A stretch of 12,846 nucleotides of DNA from RGIG3002 sp045546775 (GTDB lineage Bacteria; Bacillota; Clostridia; Lachnospirales; Lachnospiraceae), in assembly GCA_045546775.1 (NCBI GenBank), contig JAZQDM010000113.1, positions 1-12,846 of the forward strand, written 5' to 3'. The notes under the pieces are model-generated. The model was not told the origin of the DNA, did not search any database, and was given only the letters and a program-made list of their open reading frames with translations. The position numbers were made by a program, and so were the translations under genes. Below are positions 5,673 to 12,530 of this stretch, piece after piece. How positions within the stretch are numbered: the first letter of the stretch is position 1; each line of letters starts with the position of its first letter.

Positions 5673-5948
5673 TTATGCGTTAAGCATATCTTTTAAAGCT
5701 TTACCAGCTTTGAATTTAGGAGCGTTAGAAGCTGCGATTTTCATAACTTCACCACTCTGAGGATTTCTTCCTTCTCTTGCAGCTCTCTTAGATACTTCGA
5801 ATGTACCGAAACCTACTAACTGTACTTTACCGTCTTTTTTTAATTCAGCAGCAACAACATCTGTGAAAGCTTTTAATGCTTTTTCAGCGTCTTTCTTAGA
5901 TAATCCTGCCTGATCAGCCATAGCTGCAACTAATTCTGTTTTGTTCAT
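5673..5948 (-). CDS. hup: Histone-like DNA-binding protein HU
   Basis: Small basic nucleoid protein of 91 aa that acts as a dimer, bends DNA without sequence preference and compacts the chromosome. N-terminal helices MNKTELVAAMADQAGLSKKDAEKAL form the dimer core. GFGTFEVSKRAAREGRNPQSGE at about 46-67 is the start of the DNA-gripping beta arm, with the conserved RNP near its tip, and the C-terminus returns as helix (FKAGKALKDML). Length is typical. It has GAGGAGG eight bases ahead of the ATG, a consensus sigma-A promoter and a strong terminator, so it is a highly expressed single-gene unit. Its codon choice appears biased to favoured codons (many GCA/GCT, AAA, GAA), as expected for an abundant protein. 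The position next to rqcP is usual in Clostridia. Confidence 0.97.
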   Translation of the reverse strand: MNKTELVAAMADQAGLSKKDAEKALKAFTDVVAAELKKDGKVQLVGFGTFEVSKRAAREGRNPQSGEVMKIAASNAPKFKAGKALKDMLNA

Positions 5949-6007
5949 TGTGAACTCCTCCTCTTGAATCTGAGTTTTCTTTTTTTCTTATGAAACACTT
6001 CTTCTCG

Positions 6008-6035
6008 AAGCGCCTATTAATATATATAGACGCTT
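6008..6035. repeat. Inverted repeat over the HU -10/start region
   Basis: AAGCGCCTAT (6008-6017) and ATAGACGCTT (6026-6035) are inverted with one mismatch and an eight-base centre. The repeat overlaps the -10 box and likely transcription start of hup, so it could be an operator or a structure in early RNA. Confidence 0.4.
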
Positions 6036-6051
6036 TTTACTTCTTTGTCAA
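6023..6051 (-). promoter_or_regulatory. Sigma-A promoter of hup
   Basis: Minus strand TTGACA (6051-6046), exactly 17 bp, TATATA (6028-6023). The 5' leader to the HU start would be about 70 bases. Confidence 0.8.
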
Positions 6052-6092
6052 GAAATTTTTGCCTTTTTTACGGCATTTGTAGCTTATTTTGT

Positions 6093-7559
6093 TTATTCTT
6101 CATCGGATTTTTCCAATTCGTTAAAAGAATAGTTTATATCTTTCTTATCCTCGTCTAATTGTATCGTATAACTGCGTGTCAAATAGCCTGTTTTACGAAG
6201 TGTTACGACATGGTTTCCGCTTGTCTTTTTGAAACTGCACGGAACGATTCCGACATAATTTCCATCCACATATGCCTCAGCGCCGACCGGTGCATCGAGG
6301 AAAACTTTGTATGTACCGGTTGTGCTTGTCTGATTGCTGTTATCGACAGAACCACTTCCTCCCGGGTCGTTGCCGGACACCGTATTATCGGTGTTCTCGT
6401 TATCGGAATTATCGTCTTGTCCGCTATTTGGCGTACTGCTTTCACTTTCTGTTTCGGGCACGCTGGGCGCAGAACTGCTTTCCTGCTCAGATTCCGTTTC
6501 GGTCTCTGTCTCGGTTTCGTCTTCTTCCGTTTTTTCCATTTTTACATCAATGCCTGCTGCCTCTTGTCCCACTTTGATATACTGGGTGATTGTATCGTAA
6601 CCTTCGGCTTTTACAATCATCTGGTGAATACCGTACTCCAATGTCACCGCTTCGCTTATATCGGTAAGAGTACCATCCAAATACACTTCCGCACTGCTTG
6701 GCGACACAGTAAAAAGCACAGTACCAAACTTGGGGTCTTCTCCTTTTAAGTCACCCACATCAAGGGTTACTTCTTCATTTGGATTAATGACAACTTTCTT
6801 TGTACCGGAATGTCCTTTGTTGCTAATATGCACATCATAAGAACCTTCCGGAACAACAAGCAACATATCTTCATCTACTTCGCGGATAACGGTCTGACCG
6901 ACTTCAATCCAGCCACCTACAAAATATTCCTCGTTTGCGAGACGTAAATAACCATGGCCCTTCTCTACAACAATACTATAAATGTTGTTTCCCACGCCGC
7001 TGACTTTAAGAACATCCGCGGCATTGATATCCATAATTTCCGCTTCCCTGCCGGCGGAAATAATAACCGCATCACTTGTCAGCTTATATACATCTTCCGA
7101 AATGGTCATCATTTTTGACAGTTCATTAATCGTATATTTGGATACATCTTTCAATTCCCAACCTGTTGTGGAAAGCTGCAGGCTGTTTAATCGCTTCTTT
7201 TCTTTCAAAAACGTAATATCAACTAAGTCGCCGGGTTGTATTTGCGCCATGGAAAGCGCTTCCCCATGCTTATCATAAATAGTCGTTGCGCCATTATAAT
7301 TTAAAGTATACTGTTTTCCGACCTGCATGTTTTTGAACGTAATCAAAGAATTGTCCGTATCTTTTTTTACAACAACAGCAGTATCCGCAGAGTCGTAACT
7401 TCCTGCTTCCGCGATAACAAAACCGGTTCCTTCCGTTTGCGTACTTACTTCTTCTTCTTTCCTTTTATCCGCATTTTTCCCGAGCAAATATACACCAAGA
7501 AATGTACATACAAACAACACTCCAATGCATATAAGCGCCGGTTTTATTTTATCCGTCAT
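6093..7559 (-). CDS. Membrane-anchored PEGA-domain protein of unknown role
   Basis: A 488-aa protein with a short cytoplasmic N-terminus, one membrane helix at about 8-26 (PALICIGVLFVCTFLGVYLL) and a long extracytoplasmic part. Residues 45-230 are a beta-rich region that I do not recognise. About 232-270 is a small beta domain, 279-340 is a first PEGA domain (SPSSAEVYLDGT, then VKAEGYDTITQYIKV), and 343-412 is a disordered acidic, Thr/Ser/Asn/Gly-rich linker with an ETETETETES run. About 416-478 is a second PEGA domain (DAPVGAEAYVDGNYVG, RKTGYLTRSY). PEGA repeats are found in surface and envelope proteins and probably bind protein or polysaccharide. The start at 7559 has AGAGAGG five bases upstream; a longer frame to 7586 lacks one. 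It has its own promoter and no visible link to HU downstream. A role at the cell or spore envelope is inference. Confidence 0.88.
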   Translation of the reverse strand: MTDKIKPALICIGVLFVCTFLGVYLLGKNADKRKEEEVSTQTEGTGFVIAEAGSYDSADTAVVVKKDTDNSLITFKNMQVGKQYTLNYNGATTIYDKHGEALSMAQIQPGDLVDITFLKEKKRLNSLQLSTTGWELKDVSKYTINELSKMMTISEDVYKLTSDAVIISAGREAEIMDINAADVLKVSGVGNNIYSIVVEKGHGYLRLANEEYFVGGWIEVGQTVIREVDEDMLLVVPEGSYDVHISNKGHSGTKKVVINPNEEVTLDVGDLKGEDPKFGTVLFTVSPSSAEVYLDGTLTDISEAVTLEYGIHQMIVKAEGYDTITQYIKVGQEAAGIDVKMEKTEEDETETETETESEQESSSAPSVPETESESSTPNSGQDDNSDNENTDNTVSGNDPGGSGSVDNSNQTSTTGTYKVFLDAPVGAEAYVDGNYVGIVPCSFKKTSGNHVVTLRKTGYLTRSYTIQLDEDKKDINYSFNELEKSDEE

Positions 7560-7623
7560 AAAAACCTCTCTTCCGTATATTATCAAGATTACAATCCTAT
7601 TTTTACAAGTTTGCTTCTTCTTT

Positions 7624-7652
7624 ATTATATACTACCTGCTCATAATTGAAAA
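7624..7652 (-). promoter_or_regulatory. Sigma-A-like promoter of the PEGA protein gene
   Basis: Minus strand TTTTCA (7652-7647), 17 bp, TATAAT (7629-7624). The -35 lies inside the last codons of the CotS-like gene. The start codon follows 64 bases later. Confidence 0.55.
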
Positions 7653-8627
7653 CAATTGGTCTAAAAAGATTCTTTTGTACTGTTCGCCCTCTATTACTTT
7701 GCGGAGTTTATCTACATTTTTTTCCGGAATCCAGGCTTTCCCTGAATTATAGTAAAAATTGACAATCTTCCAAAATTTTTCAGGATATGCAAATCGATAG
7801 TACAGCTGCACAAAATCATGTGCGGAAAGTTCATTTACTTTTTGATAGCTATGTAATAGCTCTTTTCCAAGCTCCACGTTCCAATTATTTTTTTCAAGAA
7901 GCTTGCGCATAAACAAATACAAATCTCTCACCGGATTATCACGCACGCATTTTTCAAAATTGATAACTGCCATCTTTTTGTCATTTTTTATAATGTTGTG
8001 ATGCTGAAAATCTCCATGACACAAGTATCCCTGTTCCAATATGTATCTGCAGTCTTTTTCCATATCAAAAGTTTTCAATTCTTCCGTTACCTGCAAAGCA
8101 TTTTCCAAAAAGAAATCATACTTACTTAAAAGAAACAATTCAAATTTTGATTTCTGGCTTTTTTGTCTTAAGAACCGGCGTACTTTTGTGAGTTCTCTGT
8201 TATGCTTTTCGTATTCCAAATCAATCCGGTAAACAACGCTGCTCTCCTGCACACTTTCCACAGGCATACGCATGGATTTGTGCAAGTGTGCAAGTGTTTG
8301 AAGTGCCTGCTTGCATTCTTCCATATCTTTGATGTTGCATTCTCTGCCTGTAAAATATGTTTTTAAAATGTAGCACGTCTGGTCGTTATCTTTTACAAAA
8401 AGTTCTCCCTCTTTTGTGGGGACAATCATTTCTACGGGAATATTGCACTCTTGCATTACTTTTTCAAGCATCTCTTTTTGAAACTGCAATTTATATTTAG
8501 GGCCTGCATATTCTTTAAAAATATAGTAGCCGTTGTTTGCCTCACAAAGAATAGCGCCTCGCCCTTTTGCGGTGCGAAGCACTTCAATATCATAATTTTC
8601 AAGTAAATTTATGGCTCTGTCGTTCAC
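7632..8627 (-). CDS. CotS-family spore coat / kinase-fold protein
   Basis: Protein of 331 aa with the aminoglycoside-phosphotransferase/CotS kinase fold. The N-lobe has a nucleotide-loop-like region (TAKGRGAILCEANNGYYIFKEY, about 19-40, K38 as the likely ATP lysine). The hinge lies near TCYILKTYFTGREC. The catalytic loop CHGDFQHHNII is at 203-213, followed by VINFEKCVRDNPVRDLYLFMRK (221-242). The usual metal-binding Asp of the IDF motif is Asn here (N223), so activity is in doubt. CotS-type proteins are spore coat components or sugar-modifying enzymes in Bacillus and Clostridia. The GTG at 8627 is preferred because AGGGGG sits seven bases ahead; ATG at 8633 (too close to that site) and 8663 are alternatives. 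It lies about 75 bases downstream of cca with no terminator between, so the two are probably co-transcribed. Confidence 0.85.
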   Translation of the reverse strand: MNDRAINLLENYDIEVLRTAKGRGAILCEANNGYYIFKEYAGPKYKLQFQKEMLEKVMQECNIPVEMIVPTKEGELFVKDNDQTCYILKTYFTGRECNIKDMEECKQALQTLAHLHKSMRMPVESVQESSVVYRIDLEYEKHNRELTKVRRFLRQKSQKSKFELFLLSKYDFFLENALQVTEELKTFDMEKDCRYILEQGYLCHGDFQHHNIIKNDKKMAVINFEKCVRDNPVRDLYLFMRKLLEKNNWNVELGKELLHSYQKVNELSAHDFVQLYYRFAYPEKFWKIVNFYYNSGKAWIPEKNVDKLRKVIEGEQYKRIFLDQLFSIMSR

Positions 8628-8702
8628 ATTCATTCCCCCTGCATTTTGGTTATAACCTATCATATGCCTTGGAAAAATGAAGTATGTTACGAATTTTTGA
8701 AA

Positions 8703-10031
8703 TTATATGAGGGACTTCGCATGCTCCAAAAGAAATTCTTTTGTGTTGCGTTCCGGTTCGTCAATGACAAGCTCCAAAAGCTCACCAAGCACGTTACCGA
8801 TCTCTTTTCCGGGTTTCATGCCGAGTGCAATCAAATCGCTGCCTGTCACCGCAAGGGTCTTTAAGGACACGCAATTTTTTTCTTCCACAACTTTGTTGTA
8901 TGTTTGCAAAAGTGCGTCCAATTTCTGCTGTTTTTCTTCTCTTTTGTATTCACTTTGTGCATCCAAATCCGCCTGCTTTACAAAAAAGAGATAGGGCATC
9001 ATATCCTCCCCGATTTTGTACATGGCACGGCGCATCGCTTTTGGTGTCTCACCCATATCGTAATCATGGAACCGAACAAGCTTTGTTACTTTATAAATCG
9101 TATCGTTATCAAATTTGAGCCGGCGCAAAATGGTCTTTGTCATCTCCATACCGAGCTCCGGATGCCCGTAAAAATGAGCAACTCCGCCCTCATCCATAGT
9201 AAGACAATCCGGCTTTCCGATGTCGTGGAAAAGCATAGCAAGGCGAAGCACTTTGTCCGCTTTTATGCTTTTCATGGCAACAAGGGTGTGCTCTCCTACA
9301 TGGTAGCGATGGTGCGGATTGTCCTGCTGCGTTTCCATCATTTTGTCAAACTCCGGCATAACCACTGCTGTCACGCCGGTTTCGTAAGCAATTTTTAAAA
9401 AGTCAGGGTTGGGCGAAGTGACCAGCTTCACAAGCTCCACCTGAATGCGCTCTGCGCTGATATTTTTTAGTGTGGGGGCAAGTTGCGAAATAGCTGCTTT
9501 TGTGGCGTCTTCAATTGCGTAACCAAGTTGTGCCGAAAAACGCACAGCACGCATCATGCGAAGGGCATCTTCCGTGAAACGCTCTTTTGCCTCTCCCACG
9601 CAGCGGATAAGCTTTTTCTCCATATCTTCTCTGCCGCCGAAAATATCAACCAAACCTTCCGTCTCGTTGTACGCCATGGCATTAATCGTAAAGTCGCGGC
9701 GGCGCAAATCTTCCGCCAAATTGGAAGTAAACGTCACTTCCTTCGGGTGTCTGCTGTCCTCATATTTTCCGTCAATACGGTATGTCGTCACCTCAAAGCC
9801 TTCCTTTTGCAACATCACCGTAACCGTTCCATGCTGTATCCCGGTATCAATCGTGCGCGGAAAGATTTCCTTGATTTGCTCCGGCTTTGCAGACGTCGTA
9901 ATATCCCAATCGTCCGGCACACGCCCGAGAATCGAGTCGCGCACGCACCCGCCTACCGCATACGCCTCAAAACCTGCTGCCTGAATTTCACTTATAATAT
10001 ATTGTACCTTCTCCGGCAAATTTATTTTCAT
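8703..10031 (-). CDS. cca: CCA-adding tRNA nucleotidyltransferase
   Basis: Adds or repairs the 3' CCA end of tRNAs from CTP and ATP without a nucleic-acid template. The protein is 442 aa, normal for the bacterial class II enzyme with an HD domain. Visible parts: AVGGCVRDSILGR at about 25-37, catalytic DWD at about 40-42, RRDFTINAMAYN at about 110-121, the nucleotide-selecting EDALRMMRAVRF at about 154-165, and the HD motif MLFHDIGKPD at about 265-274 with a second histidine-rich part FYGHPELG. The HD part suggests added phosphohydrolase activity. GGAG lies 11 bases before the ATG. It is divergent from luxS and heads the unit with the CotS-like gene. A split CC-adding/A-adding pair is unlikely, as this is a full-length enzyme and no second copy is seen here. 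Confidence 0.96.
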   Translation of the reverse strand: MKINLPEKVQYIISEIQAAGFEAYAVGGCVRDSILGRVPDDWDITTSAKPEQIKEIFPRTIDTGIQHGTVTVMLQKEGFEVTTYRIDGKYEDSRHPKEVTFTSNLAEDLRRRDFTINAMAYNETEGLVDIFGGREDMEKKLIRCVGEAKERFTEDALRMMRAVRFSAQLGYAIEDATKAAISQLAPTLKNISAERIQVELVKLVTSPNPDFLKIAYETGVTAVVMPEFDKMMETQQDNPHHRYHVGEHTLVAMKSIKADKVLRLAMLFHDIGKPDCLTMDEGGVAHFYGHPELGMEMTKTILRRLKFDNDTIYKVTKLVRFHDYDMGETPKAMRRAMYKIGEDMMPYLFFVKQADLDAQSEYKREEKQQKLDALLQTYNKVVEEKNCVSLKTLAVTGSDLIALGMKPGKEIGNVLGELLELVIDEPERNTKEFLLEHAKSLI

Positions 10032-10070
10032 GATTTCAAAATCTCCATAATACTTGTTTAATTTAAAAGT

Positions 10071-10099
10071 ATTTTATCACATTTTTCCTGATTCGTCAG
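10071..10099 (-). promoter_or_regulatory. Candidate sigma-A promoter of cca
   Basis: Minus strand CTGACG (10099-10094), 17 bp, TAAAAT (10076-10071), 40 bases before the start codon. The -35 lies within the small inverted repeat CTGATTCGTCAG (10088-10099). Confidence 0.45.
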
Positions 10100-10111
10100 A
10101 CCAACTTCATA

Positions 10112-10140
10112 TTTCAAAATCTGACATATCGTGTTATATT
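10112..10140 (+). promoter_or_regulatory. Candidate sigma-A promoter of luxS (extended -10)
   Basis: TTTCAA (10112-10117), 17 bp, TATATT (10135-10140), with TG one base ahead of the -10 (10132-10133). The start codon is 40 bases downstream with AAAGGA before it. No SAM riboswitch-like structure is seen. Confidence 0.5.
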
Positions 10141-10180
10141 TATTTAAGATGTTAATTTCGCTTAAAGAAAGGATGTTTTT

Positions 10181-10660
10181 ATGCAAAAAATAGCCAGTTT
10201 TACAATTGACCATATTAAATTAGAGCCGGGCGTTTATGTTTCCCGCAAAGATAATATCGGTGACCATGTGATTACTACTTTTGACCTTCGCATGACTTCT
10301 CCGAACGATGAGCCGGTTATGAACACTGCAGAAATGCACACAATCGAGCATCTTGCTGCTACATTTTTACGAAATCATGAGCAATACAAAGACAAAACCA
10401 TCTATTTTGGACCGATGGGCTGCCGCACCGGTTTTTACCTGTTGCTTGCGGGCGATTATGAGTCTAAGGATATTGTGCCGCTTATGGTTGAAATGTATGA
10501 ATTTATCCGTGATTTTAAAGACGATGTACCGGGCGCTTGCGCAAAAGACTGCGGCAATTACCTGGATATGAATCTTGGTATGGCAAACTACCTTGCCAAT
10601 CGTTACTTGAACAATGTGCTTTACAATATTGATGAAAAACATCTTATTTATCCACAATAA
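10181..10660 (+). CDS. luxS: S-ribosylhomocysteine lyase LuxS
   Basis: Cytosolic metalloenzyme, 159 aa, that splits S-ribosylhomocysteine into homocysteine and 4,5-dihydroxy-2,3-pentanedione, the precursor of autoinducer AI-2. The metal site is complete: H53 and H57 in HTIEHL with the general base E56, and C124 in CAKDCGN. The catalytic cysteine C81 lies in GPMGCRTGFY. The N-terminal FTIDH and the RMTSPN stretch are also typical. AAAGGA precedes the ATG by about seven bases. It stands first in the plus-strand run luxS-mtnN-metF, directly ahead of the enzyme that makes its substrate. A 156-base gap with DnaA-like boxes separates it from mtnN; no strong terminator is seen there. Whether this strain signals with AI-2 or only recycles methyl groups cannot be told from sequence. 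Confidence 0.97.
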   Translation: MQKIASFTIDHIKLEPGVYVSRKDNIGDHVITTFDLRMTSPNDEPVMNTAEMHTIEHLAATFLRNHEQYKDKTIYFGPMGCRTGFYLLLAGDYESKDIVPLMVEMYEFIRDFKDDVPGACAKDCGNYLDMNLGMANYLANRYLNNVLYNIDEKHLIYPQ

Positions 10661-10699
10661 TTCTGAAAATTTGATGCATATTAAGAAATTCTTAAAAAG

Positions 10700-10795
10700 T
10701 TATACACATTATACACATAGTTATACACCGATATGCGCGAAAAAGGGGGCAAAACAGGTAAAAATGCAACTAAATTTGCGTATATATGTGGATAG
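10700..10795. promoter_or_regulatory. Cluster of DnaA-box-like 9-mers upstream of mtnN
   Basis: Two adjoining copies of TTATACACA (10700-10708 and 10709-10717) are followed by TTATACACC (10721-10729). TGTGGATAG (10787-10795) is the reverse complement of CTATCCACA, one base from TTATCCACA. The general DnaA box is TTATNCACA, so two are exact and two have one mismatch. In Bacillus such clusters outside the origin lie in promoter regions and bind DnaA as regulator or titration sites. Function here is inferred. Confidence 0.5.
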
Positions 10796-10816
10796 AAAGG
10801 CTGGGAAATTATTTTT

Positions 10817-11515
10817 ATGAAAAAAATTGGAATTATCGGCGCTATGGAATTGGAAGTGGAAACGCTCAAAAACCATATGCAAAATATTACTGTTACAAAA
10901 AAAGCAAACATGGAATTTTTTGAAGGAACATTAAACGGCGTAAGCGCAGTTGTTGTAAAATCCGGCGTTGGAAAAGTAAATGCCGGCATGTGCGTGCAGA
11001 TTCTTTCTGACTTGTTCGGCGTCAGCCATATTATTAACACAGGCGTTGCCGGCTCTTTGCAGGCACAGATTGACATCGGAGACATTGTTGTTTCTTCCGA
11101 TGCGCTCTACCATGATGTGGATGCTACGATTTTTGGCTATCGCCCCGGCGAAGTGCCGCAGCTTGGCACATTGGAATTTAAAGCCGACGAACATTTGATG
11201 CACGTGGCAACAACTTCCTGCGAAGAAGTAAACCCGGACATTCACATTTTTACGGGACGGGTTGTCAGCGGTGACCAGTTCATCTCCAGCAGAGAAGTAA
11301 AAAACAAGATTTCGGAAAATTTCAACGGACTTTGCACAGAAATGGAAGGGGCTGCCATTGCACATGCTTCTTACTTAAATGAAATTCCGTTTGTTATTCT
11401 TCGTGCCATCTCTGACAAAGCGGATGACAGCGCAGAAATGGACTATCCTACTTTTGAAAAGCAGGCTGCAGAACATTGTGCGAAGCTTGTGGAACACATG
11501 GTTGCAAACATTTAA
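10817..11515 (+). CDS. mtnN: 5'-methylthioadenosine / S-adenosylhomocysteine nucleosidase
   Basis: Cytosolic purine nucleosidase (Pfs, MtnN), 232 aa. It hydrolyses S-adenosylhomocysteine to S-ribosylhomocysteine and adenine, and methylthioadenosine to methylthioribose and adenine, relieving product inhibition of methyltransferases. Key residues seen: E12 in GAMELEV, VVKSGVGKVNA at about 46-56, NTGVAGSL at 74-81, E175/M176/E177 in CTEMEGAA, and catalytic D200 in RAISDKAD. The ribosome binding site is weak (a G-rich stretch about 12 bases ahead of the ATG), and the leader carries DnaA-like boxes. metF follows by 24 bases with a strong ribosome binding site, so these two are one operon. It feeds luxS directly. 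Confidence 0.96.
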   Translation: MKKIGIIGAMELEVETLKNHMQNITVTKKANMEFFEGTLNGVSAVVVKSGVGKVNAGMCVQILSDLFGVSHIINTGVAGSLQAQIDIGDIVVSSDALYHDVDATIFGYRPGEVPQLGTLEFKADEHLMHVATTSCEEVNPDIHIFTGRVVSGDQFISSREVKNKISENFNGLCTEMEGAAIAHASYLNEIPFVILRAISDKADDSAEMDYPTFEKQAAEHCAKLVEHMVANI

Positions 11516-11539
11516 AACGAGTAAGAGGAGACATCCGTT

Positions 11540-12415
11540 ATGAAAATTATTGATAAACTTAAGGAAGACAAATTGCTTCTTTCCTTTGAAGTATTTCCGC
11601 CAAAAACGGAAACCGACTTTGCCAGCGTAAAAAGTGCCACGGAAGAAATCGCGAAACTGCATCCTTCTTTCATGAGCGTAACTTACGGCGCCGGCGGCGG
11701 TACAAGCCAATACACATTGGAAATTGCAAAAAATATTAAAGAGCGCTACGACGTGCCTTCCCTGGCACATCTTACTTGCGTCTCTTCCACAAAAGAGACT
11801 GTTCGCGCAAGAATCAAAGATATCAAAGACGCGGGCATCCAAAATATTATGGCGCTTCGCGGCGACATTCCGAAAGGCATGGAAAATGCAGACCGTTCCA
11901 ACTGGGATTACAAACATGCCGTGGAACTTATCCGCGAATTGAAAGAAGCGGACGAAGATTTTTGCATCGGCGGCGCATGCTATCCGGAAATTCACCCGGA
12001 AAGTGCCGACCAAAAAGAAGACATCAAATATTTGAAAGAAAAAGTAGAAGCAGGCTGCGACTTTTTGACAACACAGATGTTTTTTGACAACAACTTGCTC
12101 TACAACTTCCTTTACAAAATACGGGAAGCCGGTATTACCGTGCCGATTATTCCGGGCATCATGCCGATTACAAATGCCAATCAGGTAAAACGTGCGATTG
12201 ACCTTTCCGGCTCCTTTATGCCACAGCGTTTCAAAAGTCTCGTAGACAAATTCGGCCACAGCCCGGCTGCCATGAAACAGGCCGGCATCGCATACGCAAC
12301 CGACCAGATTATCGACTTGTATGCAAACGGAATCAAAAACGTCCACGTCTACTCCATGAACAAACCGGACGTAGCGGCTAAGATTCAGAGCAATTTATCG
12401 GATATTATAGGATAA
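11540..12415 (+). CDS. metF: Methylenetetrahydrofolate reductase MetF
   Basis: Flavoenzyme of 291 aa, a TIM barrel with FAD, reducing 5,10-methylene-tetrahydrofolate to 5-methyl-tetrahydrofolate, the methyl donor for methionine synthase. Signatures are SFEVFPPKT at 15-23 with the catalytic E17, SVTYGAGGGTS at 46-56, HLTCVSST at 77-84, ALRGDIP at 105-111 with the FAD-side D109, the CYPEIHPES substrate-loop stretch at about 147-155, and TTQMFFDN at 177-184 and PGIMPI at 205-210. The size matches bacterial MetF without the eukaryotic regulatory half. AGAGGAG lies nine bases before the ATG. It links folate carbon to remethylation of the homocysteine released by LuxS. No SAM riboswitch or T-box is visible ahead of the cluster. 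Confidence 0.96.
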   Translation: MKIIDKLKEDKLLLSFEVFPPKTETDFASVKSATEEIAKLHPSFMSVTYGAGGGTSQYTLEIAKNIKERYDVPSLAHLTCVSSTKETVRARIKDIKDAGIQNIMALRGDIPKGMENADRSNWDYKHAVELIRELKEADEDFCIGGACYPEIHPESADQKEDIKYLKEKVEAGCDFLTTQMFFDNNLLYNFLYKIREAGITVPIIPGIMPITNANQVKRAIDLSGSFMPQRFKSLVDKFGHSPAAMKQAGIAYATDQIIDLYANGIKNVHVYSMNKPDVAAKIQSNLSDIIG

Positions 12416-12423
12416 TGAATATT

Positions 12424-12452
12424 TTGTTTGTTCATTGAAAAAGAACAAGCAA
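12424..12452. repeat. Hairpin after metF
   Basis: TTGTTTGTTC (12424-12433) and GAACAAGCAA (12443-12452) form a ten-pair stem with one G-U pair and a nine-base loop. No T-tract follows, so it is more likely an RNA-stabilising hairpin than the terminator. Confidence 0.4.
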
Positions 12453-12467
12453 CATTATGTCTTAGGA

Positions 12468-12530
12468 TAAAAAAGTAGTGCATGAGTATTTTTATTACAT
12501 ATATAAAAATACTTTGCACTACTATTTTTA
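12468..12530. terminator. Long bidirectional terminator between metF and the convergent gene
   Basis: AGTAGTGCA (12474-12482) pairs with TGCACTACT (12515-12523). After a two-base mismatch, AGTATTTTTAT pairs with ATAAAAATACT, giving about 20 pairs. An A-tract on the left and ATTTTTA on the right give T-rich ends in both directions. Confidence 0.75.

Noticed and set aside
6159..6749. Plus-strand open frame of 196 codons opposite the PEGA gene
   Set aside because: Shadow of the minus-strand gene; no ribosome binding site and an unlikely composition.
8904..9984. Plus-strand open frames opposite cca
   Set aside because: The cca frame has all enzyme motifs; the opposite frames are His/Arg/Cys-rich shadows without start signals.
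10033..10122. 12-bp direct repeat ATTTCAAAATCT at 10033 and 10111 in the cca/luxS spacer
   Set aside because: AT-rich and short; one copy overlaps the cca leader and the other the luxS -35, with no consistent arrangement. Probably chance.
10681..10697. Palindrome TTAAGAAATTCTTAA after luxS as a terminator
   Set aside because: All A/T-rich stem with a one-base centre and no proper T-tract; too weak to call a terminator.
10661..10816. SAM riboswitch or T-box for the methyl-cycle genes
   Set aside because: No paired-stem architecture or conserved core of either class is visible ahead of luxS, mtnN or metF.
11375..12346. Long open frame of 323 codons on the minus strand opposite metF
   Set aside because: It is the antisense shadow of metF and part of mtnN: Cys/Phe-rich composition, no family resemblance, no ribosome binding site.
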